Source of the DNA: JAKPUX01 sp035353815
GTDB taxonomy: Bacteria > Zhuqueibacterota > Zhuqueibacteria > Residuimicrobiales > Residuimicrobiaceae
Length of the DNA stretch: 64,000 nucleotides
Direction: 5' to 3'
Assembly: GCA_035353815.1 (NCBI GenBank)
Contig: DAOQAG010000003.1
Coordinates: 88,470 to 152,469, forward strand
Below, piece by piece: positions 1 through 7,148 of this stretch. The notes beneath the pieces were generated by a model that saw nothing but the letters and a program-made list of their open reading frames with translations, searched no databases and had not been told where the DNA came from. Each line of letters opens with the position of its first letter. Position 1 is the first letter of the stretch. Position numbers and translations under genes: made by a program.

Positions 1-660
1 GGCCGGGTCTATACCGGCAATCCGCCGCAGCAGCCCCTGGAGCGCATTCATCCCCTGACCGGACAGAGCACACCCCCCGGGCGCAAGCGACCGGCCTCCC
101 CCACCCCGGGCAAGGCCGATACGGAGCTGCTGACCCACCTCGATGGCGATTCCCTGGTCCCCAAAACCCATCCGCGCATCGCCCTGCGCGGCAAGCTGGA
201 CACACTTATCGCCTTCACCGTCCTCGCCCAGTGCGATTTCGACCGTGAGCAGCGCTTCCCCTGGCTCCACCCCTATCTGGCGGATCTCCGCTCGCATATG
301 GGCAACCTGCTCAAGGCTGAGGTGACCGGAGAAGAAATGCCGGCAGCCGGCATGGGCGGGATCGATCTCGAAAGCCTCCATACGCTCGCGCAAAATCCGC
401 TGCGCTATCTCGGACATGATCATATTGTACCGGAAGAAACCCAGGGAAGGAATGTGGCGCTGCTGAATGTGCTGCGCGCCTTGTGTCGCGAGGTGGAGCT
501 GGAAGTCGTGCGTGCCTTCACCGGGTCGGATGGCGGGATGCTCCGGCCCGATCTGCTCACGGCGGCCAACCGGCTGAGCAGCGCCATTTACGTGCTGATG
601 CTGCTCACCTTGCTGGCGGAAGCGGGGAAAAAGGTGGAACTGGAGACCCTGGCGCTTTAG
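1..660 (+). CDS. eutT: EutT-like cobalamin adenosyltransferase (3' part)
   Basis: The reading frame is open from base 1, so the 5' end lies outside the window; 219 codons remain. The family transfers the adenosyl group of ATP to cob(I)alamin, supplying coenzyme B12 to enzymes such as ethanolamine ammonia-lyase or diol dehydratase. Visible marks are 'THLDGDSLVPKTHPRIALRG', typical of the EutT/PduO start of the core domain, and the C-terminal helix 'LRPDLLTAANRLSSAIYVL'. The end converges on the suf operon, overlapping sufU by 4 bases. EutT, rather than PduO or CobA, is favoured by the HPRI/RGKLDTL block. The symbol is by family resemblance only. It usually sits in B12-dependent microcompartment loci, so such a locus may lie upstream. 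Confidence 0.75.
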   Translation, partial: GRVYTGNPPQQPLERIHPLTGQSTPPGRKRPASPTPGKADTELLTHLDGDSLVPKTHPRIALRGKLDTLIAFTVLAQCDFDREQRFPWLHPYLADLRSHMGNLLKAEVTGEEMPAAGMGGIDLESLHTLAQNPLRYLGHDHIVPEETQGRNVALLNVLRALCREVELEVVRAFTGSDGGMLRPDLLTAANRLSSAIYVLMLLTLLAEAGKKVELETLAL

Positions 661-1112
661 TCGTGATCTGCGGGATGATCGTGTGCGTGCGTCTGCAGTC
701 CCTGCAGCAGGGTACGCCAGGCGAGCATGGCGCATTTGACCCGCGTCGGAAATTCGCAGATCCCGGAAAAAGCCGCGAACTCATCCAGCTCCTCGCCCTC
801 GGGCGGCTCATACCGCCCCTCCTTGACCATGCGGGCGAACTTGCCGGCGATCTCTTCGACCTCCTCCACCCGCAGCCCCTTGATCTTTTCGGTCATCACC
901 GAAGCCGAGGCCTGGCTGATGACGCAGCCATGACCCGAAAAGGCGGCCGCCGCAATCCGGCCCTCTGCCATTTTCAGGGTCAGCAGGATCTCGTCCCCGC
1001 AGAAGGGATTCTTCAATTCAAGGCGGACATCCGCATCCGCGAGTTCGCCCTTGTTGCGCGGCTGCTTGTAATGGTCGAGCAGCACTTCCTGATAGAGTTG
1101 ATCTAGAGCCAT
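657..1112 (-). CDS. sufU: SufU-type iron-sulfur scaffold/sulfur transfer protein
   Basis: A 151-residue SufU/IscU-like protein, last gene of the suf operon. SufU accepts persulfide sulfur from SufS and passes it on for [Fe-S] assembly in the cytoplasm. It opens with 'LYQEVLLDHYKQPRNKG', and the three expected cysteines are visible in 'NPFCGDEI', 'GHGCVISQAS' and 'RVKCAMLAW'. The insert between the second and third Cys (about residues 85-125) is typical of SufU rather than IscU. The start overlaps the sufS stop by 10 bases, which suggests translational coupling. The histidine/aspartate-rich tail ('THAHDHPADHD') is unusual and might bind metal (inference). Confidence 0.93.
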   Translation of the reverse strand: MALDQLYQEVLLDHYKQPRNKGELADADVRLELKNPFCGDEILLTLKMAEGRIAAAAFSGHGCVISQASASVMTEKIKGLRVEEVEEIAGKFARMVKEGRYEPPEGEELDEFAAFSGICEFPTRVKCAMLAWRTLLQGLQTHAHDHPADHD

Positions 1113-2326
1113 TTTTTGAAATAATCCTTTGCCTGTAACAGCCCGCCCGCAAGCCGTTCGACATCCTGTTCGTCATTATACAAATAAAAGCTGGCCCGCG
1201 CAGTGGCGGGCACGCGCAGTTTGCGCATCACCACCTGGGCACAGTGATGGCCGGAGCGGATCGCAATCTGCTTCTGGTCAAGAAAGGTGGCCAGATCATG
1301 AGGATGAATGGAGGCCAGATTGAAGGAGAGGGCCGGACCGCGCTCGGTCCGGGGTCCATACAGGGTGATCCCGGCTATCTCTCCCAGACGCTCCAGCGCC
1401 AGCCGGGTCAGGTGGTGCGTATGCGCCGCGATCGCCGCCATACCGAGCCTCTCGAGATAATCGATCGCTGCGGCGAGACCGACCGCCCCGGCCACATTCT
1501 GGGTGCCGGCCTCGAATTTCCAGGGCACCTCATTCCAGTCGGAGTGCAGATAATCGACACTGCTGATCATATCCCCCCCGAAGAGGAAGGGGTCCATCGC
1601 CTGCAAATGGGCCATTTTGCCATAGAGGACGCCGATGCCGAGGGGCCCGAGCATCTTGTGCCCGGAAAAAGCGAGGAAATCGGCATCCAGCGCCTGGACA
1701 TCGACGGTCATGTGCGGCACGCTCTGGGCCCCGTCAACCAGAACCAGGGCGCCGGCCGCGTGGGCTTTGTCGATAAAGTCCTTGAGAGGGACAATGGTCC
1801 CGAGCGCATTGGAGGTCTGGGTGATCGCCAGCAGCCGCGTGCGCTCGTTCAGCAAGGTATCCATCCGGCCGGGATCGAGCCGCCCGGAGGCATCGAATTC
1901 AAGAAAGCGCAGGCGCGCGCCGCGCCGCTGTGCCGCCATCTGCCAGGGCACCAGATTGCTGTGGTGCTCCAGCTCGGTGACCATGATCTCATCTCCGGCG
2001 TTGACATGGCGGTCGGCCCAGGCCCGGGCGACAATATTGATCGCCTCGGTGGCATTGCGCGTAAAGATGATCTCCTCGCTGCGCCCGGCGCCGATAAATC
2101 CCGCCACCCGGCTCCGCGCCGCCTCATAGGCCGCCGTCGCCCGTTCCGCCAGGCGGTAGGCGCCCCGGTGCGGATTGGCATTGTCGCGCTCATAAAACTG
2201 CTCCATCGCAGACAATACCTGGCGCGGCCGCTGCGCGGTGGCGGCACTGTCCAGATAGACCAGATCGCGGTTCTCCGGCTGCGCAAAGAGGGGAAAATCG
2301 GAGCGAATTTGTCGGGTATCCAGCAT
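1103..2326 (-). CDS. sufS: SufS cysteine desulfurase
   Basis: A class-II PLP-dependent cysteine desulfurase of 407 residues that removes sulfur from L-cysteine as enzyme-bound persulfide. The ATG at 2326 is chosen because GAGG stands 6 bases upstream and the protein then begins 'MLDTRQIRSDFPLF', as SufS proteins do; the frame stays open further upstream but that part does not look like protein. Visible motifs are 'YLDSAATAQRP', 'TELEHHSNLVPW' and 'DGAQS'. The PLP lysine is in 'FSGHKMLGPLGIG' and the active-site cysteine in 'RSGHHCAQ'. It lies between the Rieske gene (1 base away) and sufU (overlap), the usual SufS-SufU pairing. Confidence 0.96.
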   Translation of the reverse strand: MLDTRQIRSDFPLFAQPENRDLVYLDSAATAQRPRQVLSAMEQFYERDNANPHRGAYRLAERATAAYEAARSRVAGFIGAGRSEEIIFTRNATEAINIVARAWADRHVNAGDEIMVTELEHHSNLVPWQMAAQRRGARLRFLEFDASGRLDPGRMDTLLNERTRLLAITQTSNALGTIVPLKDFIDKAHAAGALVLVDGAQSVPHMTVDVQALDADFLAFSGHKMLGPLGIGVLYGKMAHLQAMDPFLFGGDMISSVDYLHSDWNEVPWKFEAGTQNVAGAVGLAAAIDYLERLGMAAIAAHTHHLTRLALERLGEIAGITLYGPRTERGPALSFNLASIHPHDLATFLDQKQIAIRSGHHCAQVVMRKLRVPATARASFYLYNDEQDVERLAGGLLQAKDYFKKWL

Positions 2327-2327
2327 A

Positions 2328-2642
2328 CTACGCCTCGGCCTCCACCTGGACCATCCCCCCCTCAATGCGCACCGGCCGTGTCGCCACCGCCTCATAGGCC
2401 GGAGGCGCCAGGACCTGCCCGCTGCGCAGATCGAACGCCGCCCCGTGCAGCGCACAGCAGATCCGGCCGGGCTCAAGATAGCCCTCCGAGAGCCGTGTCG
2501 CTTCATGCGAGCAGCAATCCGCCAGGGCATACCATCCGCTCTGCTGGTGTACCACGACCAGCGCATCATCCCCGACCATGACCCGGCGCATCTCGCCCTC
2601 CGGCAGCGCCTCCGCTGCAAACAGGGTGATGTACTCCGCCAT
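2328..2642 (-). CDS. Rieske-type [2Fe-2S] ferredoxin of the suf operon
   Basis: A 104-residue single-domain Rieske protein resembling NirD and the ferredoxin components of non-heme oxygenases. The cluster ligands are visible as C-S-H in 'CCSHEATRLSEG' and C-x2-H in 'RICCALHGAAFDL', with the 'PAYEAVATRPVRIEGG' strand that closes the fold. There is no signal peptide or membrane segment, so it should be cytoplasmic. It is packed between sufT and sufS with gaps of about 11 and 1 bases. Similar Rieske genes occur in suf operons of other phyla. Electron delivery to cluster assembly or repair is an inference. Confidence 0.88.
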   Translation of the reverse strand: MAEYITLFAAEALPEGEMRRVMVGDDALVVVHQQSGWYALADCCSHEATRLSEGYLEPGRICCALHGAAFDLRSGQVLAPPAYEAVATRPVRIEGGMVQVEAEA

Positions 2643-2653
2643 CCTCTCTCTCC

Positions 2654-2977
2654 CTACAAAAGACCCAGTTCCAGCCGCGCTTCTTCACTCATTTGCGAAT
2701 AGTCCCAGGGCGGATCCCAGGTCATCTCGACGTGCACTTCGCGCACACCCGGAATCGCCGCCAGCCGCGCCTCGACCTCCGGCGGCAGACTCTCCGCCAC
2801 CGGGCACATCGGCGAGGTCAGGGTCATCAGCACCTCGACGCGGCCGCGATCATCAATATCGAGGCGATAAATCAGTCCCAGGTCGTAGATATTCACCGGA
2901 ATTTCGGGATCATAGAGATCGCGCAAGACCAGCACCGCCTGGTCCATCAATTCTTCGCGGTCAACGATGGCATCCAT
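2654..2977 (-). CDS. sufT: SufT / MIP18-family (DUF59) Fe-S assembly factor
   Basis: A 107-residue MIP18-family protein. The hallmark is 'LYDPEIPVNIYDLGLIY' followed by 'LTSPMCPVAESLP', whose conserved Cys is present, and 'VEMTWDPPWDYSQMSEEAR' near the end. Family members (SufT in bacteria, CIA2 in eukaryotes) help mature or deliver Fe-S clusters. GAGGAG stands 6 bases before the ATG. It is 3 bases downstream of sufD and upstream of the Rieske gene, supporting a role in the same pathway. The symbol is assigned by family and context. Confidence 0.88.
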   Translation of the reverse strand: MDAIVDREELMDQAVLVLRDLYDPEIPVNIYDLGLIYRLDIDDRGRVEVLMTLTSPMCPVAESLPPEVEARLAAIPGVREVHVEMTWDPPWDYSQMSEEARLELGLL

Positions 2978-2980
2978 CAG

Positions 2981-4294
2981 TTACTCCTCGCTGCCAAGAC
3001 GTTCATGCACCAGCTGCTCGATCTGCGTGCGCAGGAATTCGGAGCGGATCGCCGCGCTGATCTCCCCGGCAAAAGCATGCACCATGATCTGCCGCGCCAG
3101 CGCCGCCCCGATGCCGCGCGATTGCAGATAAAAAAGCCCCTCCTGGTCCATCTGGCCGATCGCCCCCCCGTGCGTGCAGCGGACATCATCGGCGAAAATC
3201 TCCAGCTGCGGCTGACTGTCTGCCAAGGCTTCGTCGGAAAGCAGCAGGTTCTTGTTATGTTGAATCGCATCGGTACGCTGCGCCTCGCGCGCGACAAATA
3301 TCCGGCCATTGAAAACCGCATGCGCCTTGTCCTGCAGAATGCCCTTGTAAAGCTGCCGGCTGTAGGTATGCGGCTGGAGATGGCGCAGCGTTGTATGATG
3401 GTCGATATGCTGCCGGCCCTCAGGCATGTAGAGACCATGGAGCGTCGCCTCCGCCTCCTGGCCGGCCAGTTCGACGGTCAGATCGTGCCGCACCAATCGC
3501 CCGCCGAAATCGAATGCAAAGCGCCCGTACTGGCTGGCCCGCCCCAGCGTGGCGCGGGTATAGCTGATGTGATGCGCTGCCGGGCTTTCGCGCTGCACCA
3601 CGTAATGGGTGAGCCGGCTTTCTGCGCCGATCACCACATCCACCACAGGATTGGTGAAATGATGCGAATCAGCCCCCCCGCTGTAAATCTCGGTGAGCTG
3701 CGCCTCGGAGCGGTCGCCCATGAACACCACCACCCGGGGATGGACGACGGCGGGGTCGGGCGTGTCGACATGATGGACGATTTCGAGCGGCACGAGCAAA
3801 CTGAGCCGATCAGGAATGGTCACCACTACACTCTCCTCCGCCAGGGCCGCGTTGAGCAGCGCAAACGGTGTCTCGCTCTGCGCCATGGTCTCGCGCATCC
3901 GCTCTCCCGCCCGCTCGAGCATACCGTTATGAAGCGCGGAGGAGAGGTGCAAGGTGAAGGATTCCGCCCCGTCAGGAAGGCGGGACTCCTGCGGGCTGAA
4001 ACGGCCATTGATAAATACCAGGCGATAGGCGGAGGGATCCAGGAGGGCGGCCTCCCCCACCGGCAGCCGGTCCGGGCCGGCAAATTCCAGCGCCTGACAC
4101 CAGTCGCTCTCCGCCAGGGCGGAGACATCGGTAAATCGCCAACGCTCCTGCTTCAGCGTCGGGAATCCCTGCGCGACGAAGCGCGCCCATGCTTCACGCC
4201 GCACCTCTTGCAGGAGTTCCGGAGCGGCCGCCCCCGTCTCCTGCCGCAGGCGATAATGTGCCTCGGGCCACACGATGCTGACCTTTTCTTTCAT
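2981..4294 (-). CDS. sufD: SufD, SufBC2D scaffold subunit
   Basis: A 437-residue SufD-family protein. SufD pairs with SufB and the ATPase SufC to form the scaffold on which clusters are built. The N-terminal helical part (to about residue 130) is variable. The beta-helix core carries 'VFINGRFSPQESRLPDG' and 'PRVVVFMGDRSEAQLTEIYS', and the conserved C-terminal block reads 'DDVRCTHGGAIGQMDQEGLF' then 'YLQSRGIG'. GAGG lies 8 bases before the ATG. It follows sufC by 13 bases. Length and end block separate it clearly from the sufB gene upstream. Confidence 0.94.
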   Translation of the reverse strand: MKEKVSIVWPEAHYRLRQETGAAAPELLQEVRREAWARFVAQGFPTLKQERWRFTDVSALAESDWCQALEFAGPDRLPVGEAALLDPSAYRLVFINGRFSPQESRLPDGAESFTLHLSSALHNGMLERAGERMRETMAQSETPFALLNAALAEESVVVTIPDRLSLLVPLEIVHHVDTPDPAVVHPRVVVFMGDRSEAQLTEIYSGGADSHHFTNPVVDVVIGAESRLTHYVVQRESPAAHHISYTRATLGRASQYGRFAFDFGGRLVRHDLTVELAGQEAEATLHGLYMPEGRQHIDHHTTLRHLQPHTYSRQLYKGILQDKAHAVFNGRIFVAREAQRTDAIQHNKNLLLSDEALADSQPQLEIFADDVRCTHGGAIGQMDQEGLFYLQSRGIGAALARQIMVHAFAGEISAAIRSEFLRTQIEQLVHERLGSEE

Positions 4295-4307
4295 CGCCGA
4301 CCCTCGC

Positions 4308-5075
4308 CTATGCCGTCAGCGCCGCCTGCGCGGCGCGGAGCTTGATGTCATCATAGCCGTTGGCCTCCAGCTCGAGGGCCAGAGACTTGTCGCCGGACCG
4401 GACAATGCGGCCGTCATAGAGGACATGGACAAAATCGGGGACGATATAATTGAGCAGCCGCTGGTAGTGCGTGACGACGACAAAGGCATTGTCGGGTGCG
4501 CGCAATTTATTGACTCCGCCGGCGACGATCCGCAAGGCGTCAATATCGAGTCCAGAGTCGGTTTCGTCCAGAATCGCCAGGCGCGGCTGGAGCACCGCCA
4601 TTTGCAGGATCTCGTTGCGCTTCTTTTCGCCGCCCGAAAAGCCTTCGTTGATGGAACGATTGAGAAAAACCGGATCCATCTCCACCAGCTTTAATTTTTC
4701 GCGCACCTGCTTGAGAAAATCAGCCGCGCCGAGGCGGCTTTCGCCGCGGTGCGCGCGCACCTCATTCAAGGCCGTGCGCAAAAAATAAGAGGTGTTGACC
4801 CCCGGGATTTCCACCGGATACTGAAAGGCGAGAAAAACACCTTCGCGCGCGCGCAGCTCCGGTGCAAGCTTCAGCAGATCCAGGCCCTGATACCTGACCT
4901 CGCCCCCGAGAATCTCGTAGCCGCTGCGCCCCGCCAGCACCTGGGCCAGGGTGCTCTTGCCCGAACCGTTGGGCCCCATGATGGCATGCACCTCGCCCGG
5001 CTGAACCGTAAGGGTGATGCCCTTGAGAATCTCCCGCCCCTCGATGCCCACCCGCAAATCTCTGATTTCAAGCAT
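4308..5075 (-). CDS. sufC: SufC ABC-type ATPase of Fe-S assembly
   Basis: A 255-residue cytoplasmic ABC ATPase that powers the SufBC2D scaffold. Walker A 'GPNGSGKST' lies at about residues 34-42, the signature is 'FSGGEKKRNEI', Walker B is 'LAILDETDSGLDIDA' and the switch histidine is in 'VVVTHYQRLL'. The start at 5075 is preferred over ATG 5081 because GGAG then sits 7 bases upstream instead of 1. The SufC-specific 'ETDSGLDIDAL' separates it from transport ATPases. It lies between sufB (34 bases) and sufD (13 bases). Confidence 0.96.
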   Translation of the reverse strand: MLEIRDLRVGIEGREILKGITLTVQPGEVHAIMGPNGSGKSTLAQVLAGRSGYEILGGEVRYQGLDLLKLAPELRAREGVFLAFQYPVEIPGVNTSYFLRTALNEVRAHRGESRLGAADFLKQVREKLKLVEMDPVFLNRSINEGFSGGEKKRNEILQMAVLQPRLAILDETDSGLDIDALRIVAGGVNKLRAPDNAFVVVTHYQRLLNYIVPDFVHVLYDGRIVRSGDKSLALELEANGYDDIKLRAAQAALTA

Positions 5076-5109
5076 ATCCATTCTCCGAAAAAAATACATC
5101 CGGGGCGTC

Positions 5110-6555
5110 TCAGCCCACGCTTCCTTCCAGACTGACACTCAACAGTTTTTGCGCCTCCACGGCGAACTCCATCGGCAGCTCGGCCAGCACCTCACGGCAA
5201 AAGCCGTTGACGATCATCGAGACCGCATCCTCGCGCGCTATGCCACGCTGGTTGAGGTAAAAAATTTGGTCCTCGCCGATCTTGGAGGTCGTGGCCTCAT
5301 GCTCGACCCGGGCGGTGCTGTTCTTGACCTCGATATAGGGAAAGGTGTGGGCCCCGCAGCGATCTCCAATCAGGAGCGAATCGCATTGGGAAAAATTGCG
5401 CGCCTGCACGGCGCTCTTGAGCACCTTGACCTGTCCGCGGTAACTGTTCTGGCTCACCCCGGCCGCAATGCCTTTGGAAACAATGGTGCTGCGCGTACCC
5501 TTGCCGATATGGATCATCTTGGTCCCGGTATCGGCCTGCTGGTGATGATTGGTCATCGCAACCGAATAAAACTCTCCGATCGAATGATCCCCCTTGAGGA
5601 TGCAGCTGGGATACTTCCAGGTGATGGCCGAGCCGGTCTCGACCTGGGTCCAGGAGATATGCGCATGCGCGCCGTCACACAGGCCGCGCTTGGTGACAAA
5701 ATTGTAGACACCGCCGCGCCCCTCCTTGTCGCCGGGATACCAGTTCTGCACGGTGGAATACTTGATCTGGGCGCGCTCCCTGGCGATCAATTCGACCACG
5801 GCCGCATGCAGCTGATTCTCCTTGCGGATCGGCGCCGTGCAGCCCTCGAGATAACTGACATAGGCCCCCTCTTCGGCAATGATCAGGGTGCGCTCGAATT
5901 GCCCGGTGTTGGCGGCATTGATGCGGAAATAGGTCGAAAGCTCCATCGGACAGCGCACCCCTTTGGGCACATAGATGAAGGAGCCGTCGCTGAAAACCGC
6001 CGAATTCAGCGCAGCATAAAAATTATCCGTCGCCGGAACCACCATCCCGAGATACTCCTGCACCAAATCGGGATAGCGCTGCACCGCTTCGGAAAAGGAA
6101 CAAAAAATGATCCCCAGTTGCGCCAGCTTTTCCTTAAAGGTCGTCGCCACCGAAACACTGTCCAGGACCGCGTCGACGGCCACACCCGCCAGCGACTGCT
6201 GCTCCTCCAACGGAATGCCGAGTTTATTGTAGAGCGCCAGGATCTCGGGATCCACCTCATCCAGGCGCTTTGGCCCGGCATGACTTTTGGGGGCGGAATA
6301 GTAAATGATATCCTGATAATCGATGGGCGGAAATTTCACGTTGGCCCAGCGCGGCTCCTTCAGGGTCAGCCAGTGGCGATAGGCCTTGAGCCGCCATTCC
6401 AGCATAAAGGCAGGTTCCTGCTTGCGGGCCGAAATGGCGCGGATGATCTCCTCGTTCAGCCCCTTGGGCAGCGTTTCCGCCTCAATCGCGGAGGTAAACC
6501 CGTACTTGTATTCCTGATTGGCCAGGGATTCAAGCTGATCGACTTCTTTGCTCAT
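5110..6555 (-). CDS. sufB: SufB, SufBC2D scaffold subunit
   Basis: A 481-residue SufB, the subunit where the nascent cluster is assembled. Visible marks are 'KYGFTSAIEAETLPKGLNEE', 'VPKGVRCPMELSTYFRINA', 'EEGAYVSYLEGCTAPIRKE', 'HAAVVELIA' and the C-terminal 'HEATTSKIGEDQIFYLNQRG'. The conserved Cys in 'LEGCTAP' and the late Cys and His in 'NFSQCDSLLIGDRCGAHTFP' are present. The ATG at 6555 has GAGGAAGAG just upstream; a longer frame to 6585 would overlap the regulator and is unsupported. It begins 7 bases after the rrf2 stop, so both share one transcript. Confidence 0.96.
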   Translation of the reverse strand: MSKEVDQLESLANQEYKYGFTSAIEAETLPKGLNEEIIRAISARKQEPAFMLEWRLKAYRHWLTLKEPRWANVKFPPIDYQDIIYYSAPKSHAGPKRLDEVDPEILALYNKLGIPLEEQQSLAGVAVDAVLDSVSVATTFKEKLAQLGIIFCSFSEAVQRYPDLVQEYLGMVVPATDNFYAALNSAVFSDGSFIYVPKGVRCPMELSTYFRINAANTGQFERTLIIAEEGAYVSYLEGCTAPIRKENQLHAAVVELIARERAQIKYSTVQNWYPGDKEGRGGVYNFVTKRGLCDGAHAHISWTQVETGSAITWKYPSCILKGDHSIGEFYSVAMTNHHQQADTGTKMIHIGKGTRSTIVSKGIAAGVSQNSYRGQVKVLKSAVQARNFSQCDSLLIGDRCGAHTFPYIEVKNSTARVEHEATTSKIGEDQIFYLNQRGIAREDAVSMIVNGFCREVLAELPMEFAVEAQKLLSVSLEGSVG

Positions 6556-6562
6556 CTCTTCC

Positions 6563-6973
6563 TCACAATCCGGCCGTGCGCTCAAGATCGGCCAGGGTGA
6601 CCGACTGCAGGTAATTGAACATTTGCCGCTGCAGCGGCCGTATTGCGCCCTTGAAATCGCAGAATTCCGAGCGTTCGCAGCCCTCCCCCCTGGCGCCGCA
6701 GGCGGTGATCCGGAACGGGCCCTCCACGGCCTCCATCACCTCAGCCAGGTTGATGCCGTCCATGCGGCGCTCGAGGCGGTAGCCGCCGTTGACCCCCTGC
6801 AGCGAATTCACCATGCCCTGCCTCGCGAGGCGCTGCATCAGCTTGGCCAACAGGGCCAACGGGATACGGCAGGCTTCGGCAATCTCGCGCACGGTCGCGG
6901 TCCCCTCGGCGCTCTGGTGGAGATGGCGCAGCGCCAGGATGCTGTACTCGGTTTTTTTGGATACTCTGAACAT
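6563..6973 (-). CDS. Rrf2-family (IscR/SufR-like) Fe-S-sensing regulator
   Basis: A 136-residue Rrf2-family transcription factor, first gene of the suf operon. The winged helix occupies about residues 1-65 ('VSKKTEYSILALRHLHQ', 'RIPLALLAKLMQRLARQGMV', then 'NGGYRLER'). Cysteines spaced C-x6-C-x5-C in 'ACGARGEGCERSEFC' match the cluster-binding loop of IscR-type sensors, so a [2Fe-2S] switch is likely. It probably represses its own operon when clusters are plentiful; the inverted repeat at 6979-6999 just upstream fits an autoregulatory operator. Its position next to sufB supports the SUF role. Whether it is IscR-like or SufR-like in detail is not determined. Confidence 0.9.
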   Translation of the reverse strand: MFRVSKKTEYSILALRHLHQSAEGTATVREIAEACRIPLALLAKLMQRLARQGMVNSLQGVNGGYRLERRMDGINLAEVMEAVEGPFRITACGARGEGCERSEFCDFKGAIRPLQRQMFNYLQSVTLADLERTAGL

Positions 6974-6978
6974 ACTAT

Positions 6979-6999
6979 ATAGGACCTTTTTAGTCTTAT
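6979..6999 (-). promoter_or_regulatory. Candidate Rrf2/IscR-type operator of the suf operon
   Basis: Read on the minus strand, ATAAGACT and GGTCCTAT flank an AAAAA spacer: two 8-base half-sites that match as an inverted repeat at 6 of 8 positions. The layout (ATA..GACT, 5-base A/T centre, GGTC..TAT) resembles IscR type-1 sites (ATA..GACT..AGTC..TAT). It ends 5 bases before the regulator's ATG, where bound protein would block transcription. Assignment is by eye. Confidence 0.5.
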
Positions 7000-7064
7000 T
7001 TTAATGGGATAACATCGGCTGACCCGAATTTGTTCCCACCGCGGCTGCTTTTCCGGATTTAGTT

Positions 7065-7096
7065 AAAAAAAAGCCCCGGCGGTGCGCGCCAGGGCT
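7065..7096 (-). terminator. Rho-independent terminator of the foldase gene
   Basis: AGCCC-C-GGCG and CGCC-A-GGGCT form a stem with one mismatch around a 5-base loop. On the minus strand it is followed by eight Ts. It lies about 50 bases after the stop at 7149. Confidence 0.85.
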
Positions 7097-7148
7097 CCAA
7101 TTCCAGCAACAGGGCCAATCCGCCCGCAATGGGCGGCGGCGCCAGATT

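Noticed and set aside
2327..2620. N-terminal extension of SufS by 98 residues
   Set aside because: The extension is antisense-like Arg/Trp-rich text lying over the Rieske gene; ATG 2326 has GAGG at proper spacing.
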